Below, piece after piece: positions 1 through 12,900 of a DNA stretch of 64,000 nucleotides. Below the pieces are notes generated by a model. It saw only the letters and a program-made list of their open reading frames with translations, was not told where the DNA came from and searched no databases. Location of the stretch: positions 32,564,042-32,628,041 of the forward strand of contig CM060734.1 in NCBI GenBank assembly GCA_030704615.1, written 5' to 3'. The position numbers and the translations under genes are program-made. Every line of letters begins with the position of its first letter. Position 1 is the first letter of the stretch. The stretch comes from Takakia lepidozioides. Taxonomy: Eukaryota > Streptophyta > Takakiopsida > Takakiales > Takakiaceae.

Positions 1-867
1 GTTGAATCCTTGACTCCACACGTGAGTATCTGAAGATCTGCAGAATGCATGCACGTCGCAAGAATAATTCCCGAGCTTTCTCGCCTCGGCACAACTCGCA
101 GATGATGAAGTAGGCCATCTGATTGCCCAAGCCAGCTCAAGAGCGTACTGATGGTTTCGATAACTCGCAGGGTAAATGACACTAGAAATGCCGCACTTTC
201 CTCCTCCATAAAACGATAGATTTAGAGTGCCGGACGAAATCGGAATCGTACAACAGCCGCGGTTGTTGTGGTCGTATTTACAGTAGCTGAACGTAAAATT
301 GGTTTTAGCGGGAGCAGTGCAACTCCCGGCGAACTCTGTATCCATTGTCAGAATTCCAGCCGCCGATTAACCCGTAGCAAAGAAGTCGTTGTTCCCTGTG
401 AAAGCATATGGAGAGGCCGATGGAACGCCGACTTGGACATAGCCCAATACTGAAAGATCACACGATCTTGCCCTTATGCCTGTTGCGTTGATTAAGAGGG
501 TGCTGTTCAGGATTTCCGTAACTTGAAGCTTCACACTTGAAACTTGATTCCCGGTGGGTTCGAGGAACAGAGCAGGATTGTCTGCAAGCCCAGAGCTGCT
601 GTTAGTTATGCAACTCAGCTGAAAATCTGGGAGTCCACATCCCGTACTTGTTCCGAAGGGGTATCGAATACTGACATTCCCACAGGACGGTGCGCAACCT
701 GTCGTGTCGCTCGCTGCTGGGGTTAAAGTGGCCTGTAGCATCAGACAGAGGGATACTGTAAGCTTTGTAACCAATTTGAATCCTCTTGGCCAGAATCTCG
801 ACGAGTCTCTTAATCGGGCCGTATGACGTGGGCGAGCGTGGTGGAGCATGATAGCCTGGCCTCTCAT
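1..867 (-). pseudogene. Wall-associated receptor kinase-like ectodomain, broken by an in-frame stop, 3' end outside the window
   Basis: Reading leftward from an ATG at 865-867, the frame encodes a hydrophobic segment that could be a signal peptide (around residues 31-52) followed by a Cys-rich domain that opens CAPSCGNVSIRYPFG, the hallmark of the galacturonan-binding (GUB_WAK) domain of wall-associated kinases. A TAA stop lies at 367-369. The same frame then stays open to position 1 and continues with WAK-type sequence: a GCCTIPISSG motif, then LELAWAIRW and spaced cysteines like the WAK-associated C-terminal domain. In relatives the stop position usually holds a conserved Cys (FxATGC). WAK proteins bind pectin at the plasma membrane; any kinase domain would lie beyond the left edge. 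The stop could be a real disabling mutation, an assembly error, or less likely a mis-read intron. The domain identification is firm; the pseudogene status is an inference. Confidence 0.7.
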
Positions 868-1072
868 GCAATAAGTAATCGCTCAAGATTCTCATCACCT
901 GTGCAACTGTACTTCATGCTTCGTCCCGCAAACTGAGAAGATCAGTGACGAGATCCTAGGTATTACAATCTCGTTCACTAGCTCAATCGAACAAGATCTC
1001 ACCGGATACTGACTTCAGGATACGTGAGAGTAACACTGGGCAAATCTGTAATTCTGCACTGAATCCAGAGTG

Positions 1073-1396
1073 CATCTAAGAGAGCCTTAGTGCTACATCA
1101 CCTACCCATCCACCATGCAATTTGTATACCAACAACCTGCTGACAAAGACCTAGGTGATGAAGAAGATGCTGAAAAACTTTGGGAGCCATTTCAAGGCCG
1201 GCCCTCTTATTGTTTAGCCGGAACTCAAAGATGAGTGGCATCACTATGATATATGAGATAACCCTGACCTGCTCTCCAGAGGTGCAGTCCAGAAATGCAC
1301 TATAATGTTTTAAAACTGATGCGAACCACAAAGTCCTGGAACTACAAGTACCCTAAATCAAGTGAATCAAGATGAATCTAAAATTCCATGGGCTGC
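1073..1396. repeat. ~324-bp dispersed repeat, copy 1
   Basis: This segment is almost identical, in reverse complement, to 51199-51525 inside an intron of the dynamin gene. By eye the copies differ by a 4-base indel, a single-base indel and three transitions. Similarity ends sharply at both sides (CATCTAAG at one end, GGGCTGC at the other). I see no terminal inverted repeats, poly-A tail or clear target duplication, so the class of element is unknown. It has no convincing coding potential. Confidence 0.85.
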
Positions 1397-1842
1397 GTCC
1401 AGCTATGTAATTAAGTTCAAATCTAGATGACCCCATAAAACCGCTTGAAATTTTACTAGATGTCTGTGCACTACTAGAACTCGACTATTAGAGCAGGAAT
1501 CCAAATTAAATCAGGAAAGAGGAGAGAAAGAAATATCCTTGAGAGGAGACAAGTTGGCTCCGTCTCCCAGCTTGGTTTCTTCGAATCCTCCTAACTTGGT
1601 CAATGCGGCGTTGGGTACATTCTTTACTCGGGAGCTTGGTCCATACGATACACATTGTTCAACTTTTGTTGGCTCTGCATGCAGAGACTTTGCATCGTGT
1701 TGAAGTCAATGGAGAAAATGTGGTCGAAATTGTCCATACACCACCTCTGTTTTGAAGCATTCATTGGTGTGCCTTTTTCTTTTCTGTTTCTTAATTCAGA
1801 AGAAGGAACTGAAACCAGCATAAAAAAAGGCAAGGTAAAAAC
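1397..1842. other. Gene-free stretch
   Basis: I see no gene or named repeat here. The last eight bases (GTAAAAAC, 1835-1842) are the left target-site duplication of the neighbouring MITE. Confidence 0.5.
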
Positions 1843-2196
1843 CAGTGTTGGGCGGTTATTTGATTTTTTTCATAACCGGCGGTTCCGGTTGTTTCGAATT
1901 TTAGGAAACTATTAACCGCGGTTGCGGTTATTAAATTTTTTATGGCTAAATATAACCGCAGCGGTTACTGTTACTTGCAAAAACCTCAAATAACCGGCGG
2001 TTTTCATCAAATAACCGCGGGTATTGGGCGGTTCTTTAAGAGGTTTTTTGCTCGGTTATTTGAATGCGTGACCTCCGCCGGTTCCTAACTGGACCGGATT
2101 CTTCATTTTTTCACCTCCTCCGGTCATATATATATATATAACCGGATAGGTAACCGCCGGGTATTAGAGAGAAATTCAAATAACCGCCCAACACTG
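1843..2196. mobile_element. Non-autonomous hAT-type MITE with perfect 8-bp target duplication
   Basis: The 354-bp element begins CAGTGTTGGGCGGTTATTTGA and ends with its exact reverse complement. It is flanked on both sides by GTAAAAAC (1835-1842 and 2197-2204), an 8-bp duplication as expected of hAT transposases. The CAGTG terminus is also typical of hAT. The interior is built of many short copies of AACCGCCGG or CCGGTTAT-like motifs in both orientations plus a TA run near 2128-2142, and it codes for nothing. Clean ends and a perfect duplication suggest a fairly recent insertion. A decayed relative lies at 43363-43706. Confidence 0.92.
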
Positions 2197-2204
2197 GTAA
2201 AAAC

Positions 2205-4060
2205 TCAAAACAGCGTCACGTGCCATGAAGGCTAACATAAGCGAGGGGGCAACTGCCGGAAGGTGACTGCAGGACCACAAGGAAAAGCAGGAAAGCGTAA
2301 AGGCCAACTGGCCGCCACGCTAACAACAACCCCTACAACTAATCTCACCACTACAGAATGGGGATATATCCATGGAACTCACGCGATTTTTCCTCGCATT
2401 TGCCACATTTTGGCTGTTTGTTGGAAAATGACGACTTGTTCATTTATGCGGCAAAGTGGTAACAAATATGGGAAAAGAATGAGGATATAAGCACGAGATA
2501 CTTTCTTGAGAAAAAAATGAGGTAACAAATAAGGTAACTGTTAAAGCTTACATCAGAGCTATGTCCTTCCTTGTGGCTGGACTATCTCATAGTTGCAGTT
2601 TTGCTCTTGACACAATTTCCTACTTTGGTGTGAACTCATTGAACAATATTGTCACATTATTAGTTTGAGCACAAGCACATCTCCCCGACATTAATGTAGT
2701 ACAGCCGTGGACAGTCCCGACCAAGTGCTAACAGCCCGCTGCGGGTCACATGGCGGCATCCCTTATATTGAGAATGAAAACCTGCAACCCCGTGCCAACT
2801 AAGTCAAATGATTAGATTAATTGGCGAGAAATGGCTTGGTGACTCTGGGAACCAGATAATAGATGAGCCCATGAATACAAACCTTATGTGGAATGGGGGT
2901 ATCATATCCTCTGGGTAGGTCAGAGTGTATACAGACTGGTAAAGAATACATTTAGGGTCCTATTATAATCCTCATTACATATGTCACTATCAATTCTTCT
3001 CACGTCCTAGTGATTCTATGTTATATCAATCTATACTGGAACCTCTCCAGTCCGCCCAACCACCTCAACATGCATCAATCTGTCTATCAATCAATCTCTC
3101 GATCAATCCATCTCAAGATGTACTGACTTTAAAACAATGTTAGAATATAAACACATTCATTATAGATGTAATTATTGAACCCCATTGGTTAGTAGTATCA
3201 TATATCCGCCCCAGTTGTCAATTATGACGTGACGTAGCGCAACGTCGCGTCATGTCCAAAACCGACTTTCCGTCGAATAAATTTTTTTTAACTACTTTCA
3301 TGCGACCCAATTTACACCATTGTTGAGATGGCGGCACACGTATACGGCAGACATTTTTGTTACGCCAAGAGATTGATATTTAATTTTTTTAATTTTTCAA
3401 TTTTTAAAAAAAAAGAATGGTATGTAACTTGATGGATTTAATCGGATCTGAAAGAACCCAAGATCGGAGAAAAAAAATTGAGGTTGTGGACTGGGAAAAA
3501 CGTGGATAAGTTAATGCACCAACCCATATTAGACTTGTTTTGGTAAGCAAAGAAATCATTATTGAGAGCAACCCCCAAAATATAACATCAAAACATGTTT
3601 CAGCCAAAAATGCTAAAGGTAACAAACACAAGAGAGAAAGAATAGATACAATTGAACTTAAGCTTAAAATTGAATATCTCTACAATGAAAAATTAAAAAA
3701 ATTAATTGAGAGAATTTGATCAAGAGAAGTACATTTGGTGTAGATTTTATCTGAGGAAGTTGTAACATGAACTTACATCTTTATGACTAGTCTTCTCTTT
3801 AGGGATGAGCCCAAACATAAGGCCATAAAGGATTAACAATAATGGGGTCGAACTCCAGGACCAACCAGCTATTAATGACAATAATATAGCTAAGAACCTT
3901 GTTACCACGAATAACATAAGGTCATAAATGAATATTATTTAGTTTGATAAAATTTTGACCATTAGACAATGGAATCTTTCTAAGCATAAAACATCACACT
4001 AGGAACAAGCCCGAGTTCTTCCAAGTTAAATCCGCTCTATCACATAAACTAAGTCAAACC
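2205..4060. other. AT-rich gene-free stretch
   Basis: I find no gene. The region has A/T homopolymers around 3278-3420 and a short CG-rich inverted repeat with tandem TGACG motifs at 3224-3253. No transposon ends could be recognised. Confidence 0.5.
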
Positions 4061-6080
4061 ACGGGCACCTTTGCTAAGAGAATCCACCCTACAAAGCTCA
4101 ACTTCCTCTCAATACCTAGAACTATGGAGGTGAGAGAGGCTCATGGAGGCTCAACTGTACAAAAAGATGAGCCTCCTCAACCCTCACAAGAGGAAAACCT
4201 ATCTCCATGTCCCAAGTGAGGCTTGATACCTCGCTTGGCATATGAGACCAAATGAAGTCCCAACACACAAAATACAAATATAAATATTTAAAATGTCATA
4301 ATTAACTAGAAGTAGGTAATTTTAATTAACCATGATTAAAACCATGACAGTTGTCGTGCCCCTAAGCATAGTGCCACAACATACAACATTGTCCACTACA
4401 CATTCTAAGCACACAATCCTAAAAAGCTATGCCACAATTGTCCCTCTTGCTGATGATTAGGTCCTCTAACACCAGATAGCCAACAAGTATTGATCCTAAT
4501 TGGATCATCGATTGGTCTTTATCCACATATATCCCAATATTCTAAAGTCTATGGATCAAGAGGCCGGGTGCAAAGAGAACCCTATCGTTAGTCGTCTGCC
4601 TACAATCCATGATCTTCAATTGAGTATCCATGGCATTGAGCTCCTACCAGCTAAATCTTTGATCACTTGTAAACCTCATCATTGTCATGTCCACTATCTC
4701 TATCTAAGGCATCGTGGACACAACCATTCTCTGCTATGAACCTCCTCAAGTGGTGGTGTTAAGCGTCCCATGTGTCATCCCCTTGAGCATTTGTTACACA
4801 TCAACATGGTTACGGTCCCACTAGAGCATGCCCGCATAGCAATATGCAACACAACCCTGGAGGTACAACTACAAGGTTGGGATCTATTCTTCCATCCACA
4901 TGTGGAAGATGACATTGCGTATAGTTGCGCACATGGTCCTTCCATACCATGTTATCTCGACCCTCCAGAATCAGCACTCCTTAAGGCAAACCTCCCTGAC
5001 CCTTAGAATCACACGTCATGCTGTGACATCCAAGATCGTAGGTACTATCTGCTGTAGATACACATAGTCCCAGGATGGAAACGCCAAACCCCTGGATGAA
5101 ATGCCTATTCACGAGTGGTTGCGTATCTCAATGTACTATCTTGTGTTGTGTTATGGCAATATTCTCAATAGCCATGGGCATGACTCTCTTGAACAACTCC
5201 GTTCATTGCTCACACGCATGTGTCCACACATCTGGATCATCAAGTCGAGAACTACTACAGCCTCCCTACAAATAGATGCGGACAAATCTGGCTCTTGGCC
5301 AAAGAGAAGGAAATAATGCGAGAACGAGGCAAGTGATGCTTGCTTACTAAACCTGTAGCCCATGGCCAACCAGGGTAACTGAAGGTGTTAATCTCCCAAG
5401 TGTCCATTCTGCAAGTCATATTTGTGCAAGCCCCTCTTGAGTATTTGCACAACTCTCTATGCCAAGCCATCAGCCTCAGGGTGATCCCGAGAAGTAGTGC
5501 GGTGATCTATCAATCCTAAAATTCTCCCATGAATTCTCTTCCCTAGCCCATGAATACCTCGGCTGGAGCACCAAGTCGGCTAAGAACTCGATCTAAGAAT
5601 GCATACGCAGCCCCCTCACTTACCTTGTCAGGCAATGCTACCAATTCAATCCATTTGGAAAAATGTTTCACCATCACTAGCAGTACATACTTGTTGTGGC
5701 GCATTGTTAGTGGGAACGACCCCACGAAGTCAACGCTCCACTGATAACCCAATCCCATAATGGATAAATGATGCAATTGTGGAGTAGGTGCATTGAAAGA
5801 AGCACGCACCCTATTACATACCATGCACCTTGTCACTAGCTGTTGTATATCCATGTGCATGCTTTGCCACCACTACTGCATTTTACAGCAAACTATGAAT
5901 GCGCCGCACCCCAAAATGTCTCAACTCCTCATGGGCATGGTGTACCAATCGCACTCGTTGTGTTGGATGAGGCACAATCCTCACTCGTCCATCCTCCCGT
6001 ACCCGGAGTATGTGAGTCCCTTCTCACTTGAACCTCTTGGCCCGTTGTAGGATTCGATCTCTCTCTTTAATTAGCAGTCA
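4060..6080 (-). mobile_element. Decayed Ty3/gypsy LTR retrotransposon (integrase region and adjoining LTR-like sequence)
   Basis: On the minus strand, about 6060 down to 5150 encodes a Ty3/gypsy integrase in pieces. First comes the zinc-binding end (VRIVPHPTQRVRLVHHAHEE, then HFGVRRIHSLL), then the catalytic core (VTRCMVCNRVRASFNAPTPQ at about 5840, followed by WSVDFVGSFPLT and FSKWIELVALPDK). After a break come DHRTTSRDHPEADGLA and LAMGYRFSKQASLASFS. Several stops and frameshifts interrupt it, so it is dead. No reverse transcriptase or gag could be recognised further right. Block 4065-4330 and block 4355-4440 match 33735-34060 and 33630-33712 respectively in the same orientation but opposite order, and are probably LTR or UTR sequence. 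The element boundaries are approximate. Confidence 0.8.
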
Positions 6081-6981
6081 CAGATTAGCAGTCACAGTGG
6101 CTGATGTCTCTATGGTACGAAGGTAGGCCAACACTGCTGCATCTTCATGCTCATCCTTAACACCACCAAGCTCCTCATGCACACTATTTACATGACTAAT
6201 CCCGTGGGGTGGACCAGCTTGAGTTCCCATTGCTAGAATGCATAAAACGGCAGATGCATGTCATCCTAGCACCATCTGCTTATCCGTCTCACCATGTCAA
6301 CGAGCTCCAGTATCATCATGTTTGCTCATGCATGGATTGCGACTCAACCCATCTATATTGTATCTTTTACAACATTCTTCTTTCATAATTCTCACCATAT
6401 TCCGAGGTGCCAATTGATATGGCTTTTTGCTTTTTCTACTTTTAGTTTGTTGTGTCTCAAATGATACAACAATTCTTTTTCGCCATCTTCATCTTCATCC
6501 TTGCTAGTGATACAAAATCTCATGTCCTACATCCTTGACAGAAAGACAACAAAGAATATACAGCCCTATAATCCAGCCACTTAGAATGTCCACCCGCGGA
6601 AAATGGTAAAGATGTGAGAAAAATTCGTACTTCTTGAGGAGACCAACTACATTACCATGTCTTCAATGATGATGAACCAGCACCATGCACCTACGAAACT
6701 TTCTAGCAGGAATTGCCAGTGTATTGCAAACTTTTGGACAAGCTATGCAGTATGTGGGGACCTTCATTCATACACTCAATACAATTTCAAATGCGATCGC
6801 AAGAAAAAATTCCAGCAAGATCAGCACCACACACTGACCCTTTAGCTTGGAAGAACAAGTGCACTGACGAGATTTGCAGATGAGAGCATCTGATAATGGG
6901 GTTCATCTCCAACAACTTTTATAAGGCCCACCATAATTGGGTAATGAATCAAAGCTAGTCTACTTGAGGGTACCTATAGAA
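6081..6981. other. Gene-free stretch downstream of the DUS gene
   Basis: This lies 3' of the dihydrouridine synthase gene (minus strand) and probably holds its 3' UTR near 6900-6981. No polyadenylation signal or gene could be assigned with confidence. The right-hand part may include more decayed retroelement sequence. Confidence 0.4.
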
Positions 6982-9900
6982 TTATGAATGTTCGCATAAC
7001 ATAAGTCTTTCCTGGGAAAAGTTCAGCCCAGCACTTTCGAAGGGTAGATGTAAATGGGTTTCAAAGTGCCTAACTGGAAGAGGAGCAAGGTCAGCGAGAA
7101 GGGGCTCAACTGGGAGTTCTAAAGGTGGAGGCAAATCAAGCACACTATTAGGCAGCACTGGCAGTGTCTCCTCCAACAGACTGCGCACACTCTGCATACC
7201 AGGCATTCAACCATCTGAGAAAATGCAAGGATAGAAAAGAAGAAATAAGTTCTAGAGAGAATCGTAAGGGCCCATTGGACAAAGTAGAATAACAAGAAAC
7301 GCACATCAACAAAAAAGAACTTGATAACATCCACTACTGGCTAGAGACACTGTAGAACTTAGTGTCCAGCATGCCTAGAATACCACTATTCCACACTTCA
7401 AAACTGGCGAGCAACACTCTCTTACATAATCTGTCTCTATCCCTTGCTGCCTCTCGGGTTTGGGAATTGTCCGAGGGTACAAATATGAGAATAAAAAGAT
7501 GATCAATAATTTCATGACACCAGTTGCAGTTTATTGTACTTTTGAAGGTACAAGGCAGGATGCTGACATGACTAACTTTTCTTTTCGAGGGAGAAAAGCC
7601 TGGGAGACTGAGTGGGTAAAATTCTACAAACCTCTGAGTGTCGTAGGGACTCGTCCACAGCTCGCCTCCACACCCCTGCACCTACTTCTGAATGAAACAG
7701 ATGCAGTAACGGCTACTCTCCACCAAATGCAGCCCAACCCACACAAGTTCAGATTTGGTGATTCCGAAGTATGGAGTATCCACAATCAGACTCAATGCTT
7801 GTGGTCTCTCCAGAAAGGTTAGTCTACCACATGACTCCCTAGACAAGTAGCAAGAAAAGATACAAGGCGAGGCACAAATCGAAAACAATATCGGGGGAGA
7901 GGGTCAAGATTGGTGTCGCATACCTTAACAAGGTGCCTGACGCTGGGCTTTTTCACCCCATACTTATGAAGGGTCCCATCAGCATACTCGACATAATCTT
8001 CCAATATCTGCCTCCCACCCAACAGCCAGTGATTGACAAGTTCATGTCTACACTTACCCAAAAGCTTCATAACTTCCTCCATCATATCACATCAAAAAGA
8101 GTCAAAGACACTGACACAAATGCTCAAGGAAACTTATAACATAAAACTCACACATGACATACTCCCTACTGCCCACATCCCTCTCTCAGACACCGACCTC
8201 CTGGATGTGGCCTTTCTTAAGAACTTTGTGACCTGAGTGCACTTACAGCCACATGTATCACATCTGTTGAGCTTGGGGGTTAGAGCAGCAGTGCTGGAAT
8301 TGAGGGTTTATGTCCCACAGGGACATGACCTCAAGGGTACATCATAGCCAAACTATGCGTTGAATGGTCAATTAGTGGATCTCTGACCTCCCAGAGAAGT
8401 CAGTGTAGAAGATTTACAAAATGCTGCAAGAAAGTGAAAATGAGGTAAATTTGCTTAAAATTTCTGAGTCCAACAACACGCAAATAGACACGCCTTTTCC
8501 ATCACAAATAAGTTACACATAGCTATCCACACAGGCGCAAATGGGAGGTTTAGAATTAGTGTTATAAAATGCATACCTGGCGACGAGTCAGCCCTTTGCT
8601 GGAATCTCCATAGACCACACTGTCCACATTCCCCAATGTCGCCCATGGACTGCAATCAAGCCATAAAACAGTTTTGTGCTCTTAGAAAGCCAGGAGCTTA
8701 TGTTGTACTACTCCGCTACATGCAAATTCTCAGCGAATTTTGCTGGTTTTCAGCAGCGATGATTATTCCTTCAAGGTAATTGGAGCAACAAGGTGGAAAA
8801 TCTCGCGAAGGTCAACCCTGACGATAGCCCTCACATGATCATAGAAAGCAAAGGAGCAACATATTGCATTTACTTTGGATGGTGCAATGTCTGCAACCAA
8901 ATTTGTCAAGTTATCTAGTAAGCATGAAAACTATACCTGCTATATGCAGCTCGACCCATCATCACACCATATGCACCCATCTGCAATGCTTCACACACCT
9001 ACCCCAACAATATATCTTAAGAGAATAACCCTAGTTGTATCCCAACAGAGAAAAAACTTTGCCTAAGCATCACCGCTCTGCCTATATTGTGATCAGCATC
9101 AAGAAACTAGCTGTTATACAGCTTAGATAGCAAGAGACAACAGGGGGAGCAAGACAGAATGGACAGACACACGATCGTTGAGAAGGGAGATTTGGGAGAG
9201 GAAATGGATTTCAGAGAGCAAACCTGGTGAATGTTGACAATCCCACCATTTATAGTAAATTTTAATTTTGGGAAGTCACGAATCAAAGCATACACGTACT
9301 CGTATCTGCCACACATCCCATCCCAAAAGATTGAGCTTCTCTCCTAGGATACTTGTAAGTAAAGCCTTCAGATAAAGAGACAAATAGCAACTTCACACAA
9401 GAAACTATGAGCGATCAGTTACCAATGAACAAAGGACAACTAGCCAGACAAAGAGACAGAGGCTCAGGAAGTTGTACTGAAGCTTTTCATTTCAAAAAAC
9501 AACACTCTCAGGTCATTCCCCCAAAAGCTAAGGCAAGGAAATTACTTTAGAGGGGGGACAGTGCGGTTTGCTGCAGGGCTGAGGCCCTTTAAGAGAGCTT
9601 TGCGTGCATGGATTATGAAATGTTCCGTTGGTGATGTTGAAGCTACCGTTGAAATGAAGTTGCCTGCCCCCACAAAACACATGATCAAATGGCTGGCAAA
9701 CGGCATTTCGGCACCCCAAAAATCTCTTCACACTACACACCTTTGCACATTTATGCAAGCTAATAATAAGAAGAATATAGACGTCCAAATCTTAGAGGAA
9801 ATTTGGTCAAACTTCACATATCAGTATCTTTATATATCTCATCTCCTTTGAGTCATTACGAAATAGAATACCGAGGAAATCTATCAAGCCCTACATATCT

Positions 9901-12900
9901 TTGGCTAACCTTGGCAGCTCTCCCTTCCAAATACATTAGAAAACAAGAGCTCCAGAGGACTCACAGAGTAGCTCATAAGAGTCCAAGTCATCAACTCCAA
10001 TACGGCACTTGACGGACACAGGAATGCCCGGGCAAGCCTCCGCTATGGCTGTCATAGCTTGCCCAACCAACTGGCGAACCATACATCACACAAAACAAGC
10101 CTATAAGCCACCTTAGTGCTACCTGCTAACACTGGAACAAACATGAAGTGGAGGATTGAAGTCTCCAGGGTGTTCAAATCAAGGGGGCTAAGTTCTTTGA
10201 TGACTTTCATCACCGAATCGTTATTTCAGAGGTCTACAAAGACCTCTGAAATGGACACCTTTCTGCTTTCAGCTGATCCTGCTTTCCACTCCTCCTAACA
10301 TAAGCCTGCAACAATAGATCAGTTGCTCATGGTCTTAAAGAGTTATGAAGAACTAAACCAACTTCAAAAAAAAGAGATAGTCAGGTAGCTGACATACCAC
10401 AGGATCTAGCATGAGCTGGGCACCAAAGCAACCATGGCCCGCAACCTTATCACTTGGGCAGCCACAACTGCAAGAATATGACTACTATGAAAACAAGGAA
10501 AAAACACAAGTTACAACAAGGGCTCTGCACTCAAATTAAACAAGATTGGTGGTGACTGGCTTAATCTGGCCCACAATACAAGACCTAATTATTGACATAG
10601 TGACACAGACAGTTGCGGGATCAAACCCTTACTCTTGTTACCATGAACTTCCATGTGTCTTCAACAAACATCAACTTCGTGAGACATAGCATTCTACACT
10701 TCATCAGGGTGAATACAGTGAAAGGTAGAGGCAACATGAAAGGAGGCGTACTTTAGGTTGATTTCATCATAGCCATATGGGCTTGCCAGCTGTGCTGCCC
10801 TCAACAGCTTAGCCGGGCTGCTACCACCCAGTTGTAAGACAATTGGATGCTGTGACTCCGGGAACTCCAGTATTCTATCCTGTTTCAATCACACATTACA
10901 CAGCACATCAAATGTGCCTACATACAGGGAGAGACGGGTAGAGTGAAGAGAGAGGATGTACTCATAAGACATTGTTTGCCGTAGCCTTGTGGCCATTGAC
11001 CCCACGCCCAGTTTGAGCGGAACACAAAGGGACAGAACCTACCTCTATCAGGGGCTGACGTTGGTAGTAAGACTTACCTTGGTATAAAGCATTGATCTGG
11101 GTTTTCCAGATATCCTCTAGAAATCCCTTCACACAAGCATCAATCTGCTGTGTGTGGTTTGCCCAGTAACTAGGCCCCAGAAGGGCCTGGGCTTCTGGCT
11201 CAGCCTCGAGACTTTCAAAGTTGGTAAACAGAGGTACAGGCACAATTCTCTTGATAGATTTGAGGAGAGCGTCTCTCTGGTGAGAGAACCCAGGACAGTG
11301 AATCAGGAAATGAATATTGTCTTCAGGTTGCCCACACAATGGGCAATTGCACTCTCCCCTTCCTCTCTGCTTCTGTTTGCTGTTCAAAGGTAGGCTTCCT
11401 GCCCTGAGTTTAAATTTCAGTCTAGTGCTGAGAGTGGGCAGACCCTTGAGGTCATCCATGATGTCCTCCCCCATGTCATAGACTGGAAACAAGTTCAGGG
11501 AAGTTTTCTGCCTAACTTCATGTGAAGAGAGAGAGAGAGAGCCCTACAATTTTAAGTTCATTCTGGTCTTCTAGATTCTCTCAAGAAAGCTTGGTATCAC
11601 CAGGCAAAGAGAGGTGTAACGTCATTCTGTTTGAGAGGCAGAGAGAGAAGATGACAAGAGAGAAATCTATCATGTCACCGGAAACTTAGAGGGCATATGG
11701 GACACAACAGATTTCAATTGATGCATAGTCTTGAGACCATAGACTCTGCAAGCAGTGAAAAAAAGAAGATAATTGTCCCAGCTATACCATCTAAAAATCT
11801 GAAAGATCAAAGAGGGCCACACACGCCCATGTTCAAACATGGTATTTAGGTCAGCCTGCCAGGGCTTGAAATCGACACAGTGCACAGCAAACAATAAGCC
11901 AGTTTCGGGAAACTGAGGGATGCCGGGGCTGATTTGAGGACTGCTCCTCTAGCCCTCTGGCTTTCCAACAGTTGCGACTGCAGTGTCTCTGGCCTCCCAG
12001 CCAGACCCTACCAAGTAAAAAGGGCAAGTGCGAGAGGTACAGAGAAATCCTACTTACCAGATTATCCTTTTGATGATTGATGGTGTCAGCCACGACCATC
12101 TCGGTGTATAGCCAGGAACAACGGGACACAAGGCGAGCAAGGGTGCGGAAATGATTATCAGTACAGTCCATCATGGGCGCCACACTGCTCTGCAAACCCA
12201 GCTCTGTTTGTCAACTTATAAGACTTTCTGTTCTTGACTCAACTACGCCAACAGGCGAACTTCTCTATTTTGTAACAAAATAAACCGAGACTACTAGTAA
12301 CTAGTGAAGTCAATCAACCCAATTTTTTCCTCAAGAACAAAACCGTTTTCCCGAGAATGGTTTGAAAATGAAGCTTTTCTGAACTTGAAGGAAATTTCCA
12401 CAGTGGCTGTGGCTTCAATATGTGGACTATGCCACCCCATTTGCTTGTTAAAAACCTACACCTAAAGCAAGAGCTGCACTGCGAGTCTATAAAGCAGGAA
12501 GACAGTGACATGGCACAATTGAGCTACAAAAACGATAAGAAGAACCCAGAAGTTGAGTTCCAAATGCATTTCTTGCAGCCCAGACAAATCAAAGGAGTAT
12601 CAGCTCCTCATCGCAGCCTCCAGTTTGGATCAGTACATGGCACTCGTCACACAATATGCAAGGAAGGTATAAGACCTTTGCTTGAATTCAGGGCTGTCAT
12701 ATGCTATGGCAGTATAAGATTTCCTAAAAATCGGCAAGGATCAAAACGCTGAACTAAGCATGCCTCAGCAAGGCACAGTACAATCTCTGCACCTCAGCTG
12801 AGTGGAACCAAGCCTACCGCAATGTATGTTGATTATACCCCCTGTTCATTTCTCAGTACCCAAAATTGTCTGGGTACAGGTCTGTTAGAGGAATGCGGTC

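Noticed and set aside
12190-12213. Starting the DUS protein at the second exon
   Set aside because: There is no ATG between the upstream in-frame stop and the conserved region; TTTGCAG is a splice acceptor that joins in phase to an upstream ATG exon.
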